From Microbacterium hibisci (GTDB taxonomy: Bacteria; Actinomycetota; Actinomycetes; Actinomycetales; Microbacteriaceae): a stretch of 64,000 bases of DNA. Positions 26,869-34,475 of this stretch are shown here, in pieces; position 1 is the first letter of the stretch; each line of letters starts with the position of its first letter. The notes under the pieces were generated by a model. That model was given only the letters and a program-made list of their open reading frames with translations, ran no database searches and was not told the origin of the DNA. The translations under genes were made by a program, and so were the position numbers. Location of the stretch: positions 248,001-312,000 of the forward strand of contig NZ_JADIJC010000005.1 of assembly GCF_015278255.1 (NCBI RefSeq), read 5' to 3'.

Positions 26869-28145
26869 TCAGGCGCCTCCTGGCTGCAGCCGCCTCGGCC
26901 GCCGTCGCGACGACGCTCGTCGCGGCGGGGCCGGCTGCTGCCCAGGCGGCGCCCGTGACGGAGGATCCGGTGCGCGCCGCGGAGTACTGGCTGGCCGACT
27001 ACGGGATCGAGCAGGCGTGGGCGACCACGCGCGGCGCGGGCGTGAAGATCGCGATCATCGACACCGGGATCGGCCGCGGACCGGTCGAGTTCGCCGGGGC
27101 GGTCGTCGGCGGCACCGACGTGTCGGGCGCCGGCTCGTCCGATGGACGCACCCCGGTGGGCGCCGTGGACAAGGACCACGGCAGCTGGGTGGCCTCACTC
27201 GCGGCTGGTCGCGGCACCGGGCCCGGCACCGGCATGATCGGCGTCGCCCCCGAGGCGGAACTGCTCTCGGTGTCGGTCGCGTTCGGTGCTTCCGCGCCCC
27301 GCTCGTTCTCCGACCAGATTGCCGACGCGATCCGCTGGTCGGTCGACAACGGCGCCGACGTCATCAACATGTCGCTCACCACCAATGTGCCCGACTGGCC
27401 CGAGAGCTGGGACGATGCCTTCCTCTACGCCTTCGAGCACGATGTCGTGATCGTCGTCGCCGCCGGCAACCGGGGGAGCGGCACGACGCGCGTGGGTGCG
27501 CCCGCGACGATCCCCGGCGTCCTCACGGTCGGCGGCGTCGACCGCTCGGGCACGGCGAGCGTGGACGCCTCGACGCAGGGCATCACGATCGGCGTGACGG
27601 CGCCCAGCGAAGAGCTGGTCGGCGTCTCGGCCGACTCGACGCTGGTCTCGTGGGACGGCACGAGCGGCGCGGCCCCCATCGTCGCCGGCGTGGCGGCGCT
27701 CGTGCGGGCGGCTCATCCCGACCTCGACGCGAACAACGTCATCAACCGCATCGTGAAGACCGCGCGTCCTGCGACCGACGCGACCGACGGCCGCGACGTG
27801 CTCTACGGCTACGGATTGATCGACGCCGCAGCGGCCGTTTCCGCACCGGGGATCGCCAGTGTGACCGCGAACCCCATGGGCAATCTCGAGGACTGGGTGC
27901 GCCTGTACCGGCGGGCGCCGGTGGCGCCGGTCCCCGAGGAGCCGGCGCCGACCGTCGAGGTGCCGCCGCTGCCCGAGCCCGACCTCGCGACCCGTGCCAC
28001 ATCGCCTCTTCTGCCCGACAGCGGCACCGTGCTGTACGGCACCCTGCCGCTCACCTTGGTCACCACGGCGGCTATACTGGTGGCGCTCGGCGTCACCGCT
28101 GCTGTCCGACGCATCCGATTGGCGTCCCGCGCGCCGAGCCGCTGA
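26865..28145 (+). CDS. S8-family serine protease (subtilase), secreted and C-terminally anchored
   Basis: A 426-residue protease with a signal peptide (about 1-29, cut near AQAAP), a subtilase domain with catalytic Asp66 (IIDTGIG), His105 (DHGSWVA) and Ser267 (DGTSGAAP), oxyanion Asn202 (AAGNRG), a proline-rich linker (about 345-375) and a C-terminal membrane helix (about 390-413) with a basic tail. This is the mycosin-like layout, though no type VII secretion genes are near. It overlaps DUF501 by four bases and ndh follows after 22 bases. The substrate is unknown. Confidence 0.9.
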   Translation: MIRRLLAAAASAAVATTLVAAGPAAAQAAPVTEDPVRAAEYWLADYGIEQAWATTRGAGVKIAIIDTGIGRGPVEFAGAVVGGTDVSGAGSSDGRTPVGAVDKDHGSWVASLAAGRGTGPGTGMIGVAPEAELLSVSVAFGASAPRSFSDQIADAIRWSVDNGADVINMSLTTNVPDWPESWDDAFLYAFEHDVVIVVAAGNRGSGTTRVGAPATIPGVLTVGGVDRSGTASVDASTQGITIGVTAPSEELVGVSADSTLVSWDGTSGAAPIVAGVAALVRAAHPDLDANNVINRIVKTARPATDATDGRDVLYGYGLIDAAAAVSAPGIASVTANPMGNLEDWVRLYRRAPVAPVPEEPAPTVEVPPLPEPDLATRATSPLLPDSGTVLYGTLPLTLVTTAAILVALGVTAAVRRIRLASRAPSR

Positions 28146-28167
28146 CACAGGAGGAGAACTCCAAACC

Positions 28168-29610
28168 GTGACCAACACCGTGCCCAAGATCCTCATCGTC
28201 GGTGGCGGATACGCAGGCTTCTACACGGCCTGGAAGCTCGAGAAGCATCTGCGCAAGGGCGAGGCGGACGTGACGATCGTCGACCCGCTGCCCTACATGA
28301 CCTACCAGCCGTTCCTCCCCGAGGTCGCGGCCGGCTCGATCGAGGCCCGCCACTCCGTCGTGGCGCTGCGCCGTCACCTCAAGCGGACGAACGTCGTGGC
28401 CGCGAAGGTCACCGGCATCAACCACGCGAACAAGGTGGCCACCATCACGCCGATCGCGGGCGAGCCGTACGAGTTCGAGTACGACCAGATCGTGGTCACC
28501 GCGGGCGCCGTCTCGCGCACCTTCCCGATCCCCGGCATCGCCGACAACGCCATCGGCCTCAAGACGATCGAAGAGGCCGTCGCGATCCGCGACCGGCTGA
28601 TGTCGAACTTCGACAAGGCCTCCACGCTGCCCCCCGGGCCGGAGCGCGACCGCCTGCTCACCGTCGTCGTCGTCGGCGGCGGCTTCGCGGGCATCGAGGT
28701 CTTCGCAGAGCTCCGCTCGCTCGCATCCGCCCTCGTCAAGAGCTACCCGCAGCTGACGTTCGACGACACGCACTTCCACCTCATCGAGGCGATGAGCCGC
28801 ATCATGCCCGAGGTGTCGCTGAAGACCAGCGAGTGGGTGCTGAAGAACCTCGCCCAGCGCGGCGCGTACGTCCACCTCGACACGCAGGTGACCGGCGCGG
28901 TCGGCGGCGACATCGAGCTGTCCACCGGCGAGACGATCCCGAGCGATCTGATCATCTGGACCGCCGGTGTCATGGCGAATCCCACGGTGGTGCGCGGCGG
29001 CGACCTGCCCGTCGAGGAGCGCGGTCGCATCCGCACCCGCGCCGACCTCCGCGTGGGTTCCGAGGACGAGATCGTCGAGGGCGCGTGGGCGGCCGGCGAC
29101 GTCTCGGCGGTGCCCGACCTCACGGGCGGCGGCGTGGGCGGCTACTGCGTCCCCAACGCCCAGCACGCGGTGCGCCAGGCCAAGCTCCTCGCGAAGAACC
29201 TCGTCGCGGTGCTCCGCGGCGAGCTGCCCCGCGAGTACTACCACAAGAACCTCGGCGCGGTCGCGGGCCTCGGCCTCTGGGTCGGCGTGTTCCAGTCCGG
29301 CAAGCTCGCGCTCAAGGGACCCATCGCGTGGCTCGCGCACCGCGGCTACCACGGCCTGGCCATGCCCTCGTGGGAGCGCAAGTGGCGCGTGCTGTGGGGC
29401 TGGTGGAACAACTTCTGGCTCGGCCGCGACATGGTGAACCTGTCGACGGTGCAGAACCCGCGCTACGTCTTCGAAGAGTTCGCCGCGCGTCCGCGCCCGC
29501 CGCAGCCCGTCGAGGCGCCGGCTGACAAGGCCGCTCCGGCCGCGAAGGCGCCTGTGCGCAAGACGCCCGCGAAGGCCACCGCCGACGCCGAGAAGGTCGC
29601 CGCCAACTGA
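28168..29610 (+). CDS. ndh: Type II NADH dehydrogenase (NAD(P)/FAD-dependent oxidoreductase)
   Basis: Passes electrons from NADH to quinone without proton pumping. The 480-residue protein has an FAD fingerprint IVGGGYAGFYTAW (about 10-22), an NADH fingerprint VVVGGGFAGIEVFAEL (near 170), the AAGDVSAVPD FAD-binding segment near 310 and a hydrophobic or amphipathic C-terminal region (WLAHRGYHGLAMPSWERK) that would associate with the membrane. It ends in an Ala/Lys/Pro-rich tail. GTG start with AGGAGGAG upstream. Confidence 0.9.
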   Translation: MTNTVPKILIVGGGYAGFYTAWKLEKHLRKGEADVTIVDPLPYMTYQPFLPEVAAGSIEARHSVVALRRHLKRTNVVAAKVTGINHANKVATITPIAGEPYEFEYDQIVVTAGAVSRTFPIPGIADNAIGLKTIEEAVAIRDRLMSNFDKASTLPPGPERDRLLTVVVVGGGFAGIEVFAELRSLASALVKSYPQLTFDDTHFHLIEAMSRIMPEVSLKTSEWVLKNLAQRGAYVHLDTQVTGAVGGDIELSTGETIPSDLIIWTAGVMANPTVVRGGDLPVEERGRIRTRADLRVGSEDEIVEGAWAAGDVSAVPDLTGGGVGGYCVPNAQHAVRQAKLLAKNLVAVLRGELPREYYHKNLGAVAGLGLWVGVFQSGKLALKGPIAWLAHRGYHGLAMPSWERKWRVLWGWWNNFWLGRDMVNLSTVQNPRYVFEEFAARPRPPQPVEAPADKAAPAAKAPVRKTPAKATADAEKVAAN

Positions 29611-29683
29611 GTTCGACCGGATGCCGCAGGCTCGTCTGAGAAGATGAGCCTGCGGCTTCCGCGTTCCCGGGCGAGCGTGGCCG

Positions 29684-29756
29684 GCCCCCGTAGCCCAATG
29701 GCAGAGGCAGGCGACTTAAAATCGCTTCAGTCTGGGTTCGAGTCCCAGCGGGGGCA
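29684..29756 (+). tRNA. tRNA with UAA anticodon (nominal tRNA-Leu), class I shape
   Basis: A clean 73-base cloverleaf: acceptor GCCCCCG/CGGGGGC, D arm GCCC...AGGC, anticodon stem GGCGA/TCGCT with loop CTTAAAA (anticodon TAA), a five-base variable region TCAGT, T arm CTGGG-TTCGAGT-CCCAG, and A73. The chromosome continues CCG, so CCA is not fully encoded. The anticodon reads UUA (Leu), and A73 suits leucine, but bacterial leucine tRNAs normally have a long variable arm. See finding. Confidence 0.9.
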
Positions 29757-29842
29757 CCGTCACGCATCATCGTGGAAGCGACCCCTCGTGATCTCCGGGA
29801 TCTGCCGCTAACCTGGGGAAAAGCGAGCGAGAGGGCTCGGAG

Positions 29843-30007
29843 ATGAGCGAGAGCGGCACGAACCGGCACGAGGCTGAGGGCGCCGGCGGGCAGAAGAGCG
29901 GCTGGTGGTGGAAACTCACCGCGCTCCTGTCGGGCGCGCCCCCCATCGCCGTCTACGGGGCGGAAGAGGACGTGGAGCGGGAGCGGGCGGAGCGAGCCGC
30001 CGAATAG
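29843..30007 (+). CDS. Small hypothetical protein, 54 residues
   Basis: A 54-residue frame: charged N terminus (MSESGTNRHEAEG), a Trp-rich hydrophobic centre SGWWWKLTALLSGAPPIAV (about 19-37) and a strongly charged C-terminal helix (EEDVERERAERAAE). GGCTCGGAG directly before the ATG gives only a weak ribosome site. I recognise no family. The amphipathic, Trp-rich centre suggests membrane contact. Coding nature rests on the length and codon pattern. Confidence 0.45.
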   Translation: MSESGTNRHEAEGAGGQKSGWWWKLTALLSGAPPIAVYGAEEDVERERAERAAE

Positions 30008-30081
30008 ACCCCCGCTGAGCCGGTCCGGGGCACTGATCGTGCCCCCTCCACAGCCGGTCATTCGCGGGAGGCGGCTGGCTC

Positions 30082-30087
30082 TAGGCT
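30082..30087 (+). promoter_or_regulatory. -10 box of the leader peptide and racemase operon
   Basis: TAGGCT lies six bases before the ATG at 30094, which opens a nine-residue leader peptide rather than the main gene. Confidence 0.5.
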
Positions 30088-30093
30088 GGGGCG

Positions 30094-30123
30094 ATGCGCG
30101 CGCACCCGAAGCGAGCCGTATGA
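30094..30123 (+). CDS. Putative nine-residue leader peptide MRAHPKRAV
   Basis: The only start codon at leaderless distance from the -10 box opens a nine-codon frame whose TGA overlaps the ATG of the next gene (ATGA at 30120). No in-frame start for the main gene exists nearer the promoter. A leaderless ribosome would translate this peptide and could reinitiate on the racemase-like gene. The peptide is rich in Arg, Lys, His and Pro. Confidence 0.4.
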   Translation: MRAHPKRAV

Positions 30124-31349
30124 GTCTCGATCTGCTGTCCACGCCCACCGCGACGAAGCCGTGGGAGAACCCCGCCACCTACTGGGGCGCCATGAGTCAT
30201 GCCGTGGCAGACCTCAGCGGGCCCGTCGCCGCGGTCAACGCCGCGGCGCTCCGCTACAACGCCCTCGACCTCGTCGTGCGGGCCGGCGGCGTGCCGATCC
30301 GCGTCGCCAGCAAGTCCGTGCGCGTGCGCGAGGTGCTCGACGCCGTGCTGGCGCTTCCGGGCTACCACGGCATCCTCGCCTTCACGCTCCCCGAGGCCCT
30401 CTGGCTGGCCGTCACCCACGACGACATCGTGCTCGGCTACCCGACCGTCGACCGAGCCGCGATCGCCGCCCTCGCGGCGTCTGGACACGCCGCGTCGCGC
30501 GTCACGCTCATGGTCGACGACCTCGCGCAGCTCGACATCGTCGATGCCGTCGCGGCGCCCTCCACCCGGCCCGAGATCCGCGTGGCGATCGACGCCGACG
30601 CCTCGTGGCGGGCTCCCGGCCTCGGGCACATCGGCGTGCTGCGCTCGCCCGTGCACGAGGCGGCCGAGGTCGCCTCGCTGGCGCGCTCGATCGCCGCCCG
30701 GCCGGGCTTCCGCCTGGTGGGGCTGATGATGTACGAGGCGCAGATCGCCGGTCAGGGCGATGCGACGGGAGCGGGGGATGCCGTCGTCCGCTGGATGCAG
30801 CGGCGCTCCGGCGCGGAGCTGCTCGAGCGTCGCGCCGCGATCGTCGCGGCCCTGCGCGACATCGCCCCGCTGGAGTTCGTCAACGGCGGCGGAACGGGAT
30901 CGCTCGAGCTGACGGCATCCGATCAGTCCGTCACCGAGCTCACCGCCGGCAGCGGACTGCTCGCCGGCCACCTCTTCGACGGCTACCGCGCCTTCGACCC
31001 GGCACCCGCCGCGGCCTTCGCGCTGGAGGTCGTCCGCAAGCCGCAGCCCGACGTCGCGACCGTGCTCGGCGGCGGCTGGATCGCGTCGGGACCCGCTCTG
31101 GAGTCGCGTCAGCCGCGGGCGGTCTGGCCCGCGGAGCTGCGCACGGCGAGCCGCGAGGGGGCGGGCGAGGTGCAGACGCCGCTGCGCGGTGCCGCCGCCC
31201 GCGACCTGCGGCCGGGCGATCGTGTGTGGTTCCGCCACTCCAAGAGCGGCGAGCTGGCAGAGCGCGTCGATCGCTATCACGTGGTCGAGGGCGACGCGCG
31301 CGTCGGCGAGCTCGCGACCTACCGCGGTGAAGGGAAGGCGTTCCTGTGA
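30120..31349 (+). CDS. PLP-dependent alanine racemase/D-threonine aldolase-like protein
   Basis: A 409-residue protein with an alanine racemase-type N-terminal barrel: LDLVVRAGGVPIRVASKSVRVREVL (with the PLP lysine expected in VASKSVR), RVTLMVDDLAQLDIV, VRVAIDADASWRAPGLGHIG-like strands and FVNGGGTGSL near the phosphate-binding region. The C-terminal 120 residues match the D-serine dehydratase/D-threonine aldolase cap. Such proteins act on D-amino acids; the exact substrate is unknown. It overlaps the next gene, a lactone oxidase, by four bases. Confidence 0.82.
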   Translation: MSLDLLSTPTATKPWENPATYWGAMSHAVADLSGPVAAVNAAALRYNALDLVVRAGGVPIRVASKSVRVREVLDAVLALPGYHGILAFTLPEALWLAVTHDDIVLGYPTVDRAAIAALAASGHAASRVTLMVDDLAQLDIVDAVAAPSTRPEIRVAIDADASWRAPGLGHIGVLRSPVHEAAEVASLARSIAARPGFRLVGLMMYEAQIAGQGDATGAGDAVVRWMQRRSGAELLERRAAIVAALRDIAPLEFVNGGGTGSLELTASDQSVTELTAGSGLLAGHLFDGYRAFDPAPAAAFALEVVRKPQPDVATVLGGGWIASGPALESRQPRAVWPAELRTASREGAGEVQTPLRGAAARDLRPGDRVWFRHSKSGELAERVDRYHVVEGDARVGELATYRGEGKAFL

Positions 31350-32659
31350 CCCGTCCCGGTGGTGTGTGGCGCAATTGGGGGCGGTCCGAATCGGTGCGAC
31401 CGCAACGCGTGGAATATCCGCCCACCGTGGCCGCGGTGCAGCGCGCAGTGACGGCCGCCGCGGCGCAGCGGCTCCCGGTCAAGGCCGTGGGTGCCGGTCA
31501 CAGCTTCACCGGCATCGCGGTGGCGCCCGGTGTGCTCCTCGAGCTGGCCGATCTCAGCGGGCTCGTATCGGTCGACCCGGATCGTGGTCGGGCGACGCTC
31601 CTCGCAGGCACGCGGCTGCACCAGGTCCCGGCTCTTCTCGCGCCCTTCGGGCTGGCCATGGAGAACCTCGGCGACATCGACCGTCAATCGATCTCCGGTG
31701 CGATCTCGACCGGAACGCACGGCACGGGCGGGCGGTTCACCGGCATCGCCGGCCAGGTGGTCGGCGCGACGCTCGTCACCGCGACGGGCGAGCTGCTCAC
31801 CGTCGACGAGCACGAGAATCCCGAGCTGATCCCCGCCGTCGCGCTCGGCCTCGGGGCTCTCGGCATCCTGGTCGACGTCACGATCCAGTGCGTGCCCGCG
31901 TTCGTGCTCCATGCCGTCGAGCAGCCGGAGGCCCTGGACGACGTGCTGGCGGCGATGGACGACCGCGTCGCGGGCGCCGACCACTTCGAGTTCTACTGGT
32001 TCCCTCACACCGACCGGGCCATGACGAAGACCAACACGCGGCTGCCCGAGAGCGCGCCACGGCATCCGCTCGCTCCGGTGGGGAAGTGGATCGACGACAC
32101 GCTCGTGGGCACCGGCCTTCACCGGATCGCGTGCGCGACGGGCAAGGCGATCCCCGCTCTCGTCCCGCCGATCAACCGGCTGTCCGCGCGGATCTGGGGG
32201 GATCGCGAGTTCACGGATGCCTCGGCCCGCGTGTTCGCGACGAACCGGTCCGTGCGGTTCCGTGAGATGGAGTACGCGCTGCCGGCGGCCCATGTGCGTC
32301 CGGCCTTCGAGGCGATGCGCGCTCTGATCGACGAGCGTGGCTGGCGGATCGGCTTTCCGGTCGAGGTGCGTTTCGCCGCCGCCGACGACCGCTGGCTGTC
32401 GACGGCGCACGGACGTGCCTCGGGCTACATCGCCGTCCACCGGTACTGGCGCGAAGACCCGGCCGAGTACTTCGAGGCGGTCGAAGAGATCATGCTGCGT
32501 TTCGAGGGTCGCCCGCACTGGGGGAAGATGCACACGCTCGGGGCGGACGTGCTGCGCGAGCGGTACCCCCGGTTCGACGACTTCGTCGCCCTGCGGGACC
32601 GCCTCGATCCGGAGCGACTGTTCCGCAACCCGTACCTGGATCGGGTGCTCGGTGGGTAA
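31346..32659 (+). CDS. D-arabinono-1,4-lactone oxidase family FAD oxidase
   Basis: A 437-residue flavoprotein of the vanillyl-alcohol-oxidase fold. The N-terminal FAD module shows YPPTVAAVQRAVTAAAAQ, GAGHSFTGIAVAPG (histidine at the usual flavin-linking site) and SISGAISTGTHGTG. The C-terminal domain ends HWGKMHTLGADVLRERYPR, typical of ALO-type oxidases. It oxidises sugar lactones or alditols; the physiological substrate is unknown. GTG start overlapping the preceding racemase-like gene, so the two form one operon. Confidence 0.87.
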   Translation: MTRPGGVWRNWGRSESVRPQRVEYPPTVAAVQRAVTAAAAQRLPVKAVGAGHSFTGIAVAPGVLLELADLSGLVSVDPDRGRATLLAGTRLHQVPALLAPFGLAMENLGDIDRQSISGAISTGTHGTGGRFTGIAGQVVGATLVTATGELLTVDEHENPELIPAVALGLGALGILVDVTIQCVPAFVLHAVEQPEALDDVLAAMDDRVAGADHFEFYWFPHTDRAMTKTNTRLPESAPRHPLAPVGKWIDDTLVGTGLHRIACATGKAIPALVPPINRLSARIWGDREFTDASARVFATNRSVRFREMEYALPAAHVRPAFEAMRALIDERGWRIGFPVEVRFAAADDRWLSTAHGRASGYIAVHRYWREDPAEYFEAVEEIMLRFEGRPHWGKMHTLGADVLRERYPRFDDFVALRDRLDPERLFRNPYLDRVLGG

Positions 32660-32741
32660 CGGCTGAGAGTAGGCGGATCGGCCACGTGAGGGCTCCACGC
32701 GCGTCGGTAGGATGAGGGCACTATCGAACGGAGCCTCGGCA

Positions 32742-33308
32742 ATGGAATGGCTGATCCCAGTCCTCATCGTGGTGGCGCTCGTCGTCATCGTCGGCATCTA
32801 TCTCTGGGCCACCTACAACTCCCTGGTCCAGCTGAATGTGCGAGTCGATGAGGCCTGGAGCGACATCACCGTGCAGCTCAAGCGACGAGCCGACCTGCTG
32901 CCCAATCTCATCGAGGCGGTGAAGGGCTACGCCACGCACGAGAAGGCCGTGTTCGAGCGCGTCACTCAGGCGCGCGCCGACACGCTGTCGGCGACCGGTC
33001 CGGCCGAGGCCGGTGCCGCGGAAGGGCGCATGCAGCAGGCGCTGAAGTCGCTGTTCGCGGTGGCGGAGGCGTACCCGCAGCTGCAGGCGAGCCAGAACTT
33101 CCTGCAGCTGCAGCAGTCCATCGTCGACACCGAAGACAAGATCCAGGCCTCCCGCCGGTTCTACAACGGCGGTGTGCGCGAGCTGAACACCAAGATCAAG
33201 GTGTTCCCCAACAATCTCTTCGCCCGCAACCTCGGCTTCCACGAGCGCGAGTTCTTCGAGGTCATCGACGGTGCCGCAATCTCGGAGCCGCCCCGCGTGC
33301 AGTTCTGA
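32742..33308 (+). CDS. lemA: LemA family protein
   Basis: A 188-residue protein with a short outside N terminus, one membrane helix (about 4-26) and a helical bundle carrying the family signature YNSLVQLNVRVDEAWSDI, LKRRADLLPNLIEAVKGYA and ARRFYNGGVRELN-like closing region with FPNNLFARNLGF. Function is not established in the family. The chosen ATG gives MEWLIPVLIVV. No TPM-domain or protease partner lies next to it, so it looks like a single-gene unit. Confidence 0.92.
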   Translation: MEWLIPVLIVVALVVIVGIYLWATYNSLVQLNVRVDEAWSDITVQLKRRADLLPNLIEAVKGYATHEKAVFERVTQARADTLSATGPAEAGAAEGRMQQALKSLFAVAEAYPQLQASQNFLQLQQSIVDTEDKIQASRRFYNGGVRELNTKIKVFPNNLFARNLGFHEREFFEVIDGAAISEPPRVQF

Positions 33309-33341
33309 CACGATCAGGCGACCCCTGTCGGCGCCGGGCTG

Positions 33342-33347
33342 TAGCGT
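33342..33347 (+). promoter_or_regulatory. -10 box of the first YcaQ-type gene
   Basis: TAGCGT six bases before the ATG at 33354; no ribosome site; leaderless transcript likely. Confidence 0.5.
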
Positions 33348-33353
33348 CGCCTC

Positions 33354-34451
33354 ATGCCCCATCGGCTGACTCGTGAGCAGGCGCGCCGCGTGGCGGTGAC
33401 GGCTCAGCTGCTCGCGGCGGAACGGCCCGCCGGCATCGTCGAGACCGTCGACGCGCTCACCGTCGTGAACATCGAGCCGACGTCGGCGATCGCGCCGAGC
33501 GCCGATCTCATCCTCTGGAGCAGGCTCGGCTGGCCGTACCAGCCCGCCGACCTCGTGCGGCTCGTCGAAGAGGACCGCGCGGTCTTCGAATGGGGCGGGT
33601 TCTACCGCGCCATGACCGACCTCCCGCTCCTGCTTCCCGAGATGCGGCAGCGCCCGCGAGCCGCGGAGGCGCGCGAGTGGCTCGCGGCGAACGACAGGTT
33701 CCGGCGCGAGGTCATGGCGAGGCTGCGGGCCGACGGGCCGCTGCGCGCCGCGGACATCCCCGACACCGCGCAGGTGTCGTGGCGGTCGACAGGATGGACG
33801 AACAACCGCAACTCGATGCAGCTCCTCGAGATGCTCGTGCTCTGCGGCGACGTGGCGATCTCGTCGAGGGATGCGGCGGGTCGGCTGTTCGACGTCGCCG
33901 ACCGGGTCTACCCGTCCGACGTCCCGGTGCTGACCGACGAAGAGGCGGCTCGCGAGCGCGCGGAGCGGCGACTGGCGTCCTTGGGCATCGCCCGCGCGAA
34001 GGGCGTGGCGCAGCCGCTCGAGCCGGTCGACGTGGGGGAGATCGGCGAGGAGGCGACGGTCGACGACACGCCGGGAGTGTGGCGGGTCGATCCGGGCATC
34101 CTCGCGGCGGCCGACGCGTTCGCCCCGCGGACCGCGTTGCTCTCGCCGTTCGATCGGCTGGTCTTCGACCGGCGACGCCTCGAAGAGGTCTTCGGCTACG
34201 AGTACCTGCTCGAGATGTACAAGCCGGCGGCGAAGCGGAGGTGGGGCTACTTCGCGCTGCCGATCCTGTACGGCGACCGGTTCGTCGGCAAGCTCGATGC
34301 GAAGGCGGACCGCAAGGCGGGGGTGCTGCGCGTGAACGCCGTCCACGAAGACCAGCCGTTCAGCGACGAGGTGAGGGAGGCGGTGGATGCCGAGCTCCGT
34401 GCCCTCGCCGGGTGGCTGGGGCTCGAGATCGTCGGCCGGCCGGCTGCATGA
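33354..34451 (+). CDS. YcaQ/AlkX-like winged-helix protein with altered catalytic motif
   Basis: A 365-residue member of the HTH_42 family (interstrand-crosslink DNA glycosylases YcaQ/AlkX and AlkZ). It shows the tandem winged-helix layout and family segments SAIAPSADLILWSRLGWPY, VFEWGGFYRAMTDLPLL, LSPFDRLVFDRRRLEEVFGYEYLLEMYKP and YFALPILYGDRFVGKLDAKADR. At the place of the catalytic Q-hydrophobic-D motif it reads NIE (VVNIEPTS), so glycosylase activity is doubtful. It converges with a second family member at 34476. Confidence 0.8.
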   Translation: MPHRLTREQARRVAVTAQLLAAERPAGIVETVDALTVVNIEPTSAIAPSADLILWSRLGWPYQPADLVRLVEEDRAVFEWGGFYRAMTDLPLLLPEMRQRPRAAEAREWLAANDRFRREVMARLRADGPLRAADIPDTAQVSWRSTGWTNNRNSMQLLEMLVLCGDVAISSRDAAGRLFDVADRVYPSDVPVLTDEEAARERAERRLASLGIARAKGVAQPLEPVDVGEIGEEATVDDTPGVWRVDPGILAAADAFAPRTALLSPFDRLVFDRRRLEEVFGYEYLLEMYKPAAKRRWGYFALPILYGDRFVGKLDAKADRKAGVLRVNAVHEDQPFSDEVREAVDAELRALAGWLGLEIVGRPAA

Positions 34452-34475
34452 CGCTCCGGCGCGGTGGCGTCGGCC

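Noticed and set aside
26865-28145. Subtilase considered as part of a type VII secretion locus
   Set aside because: Mycosin-like layout, but no EccB/C/D, WXG100 or EspG genes are in the window; the neighbours are divIC, DUF501 and ndh.
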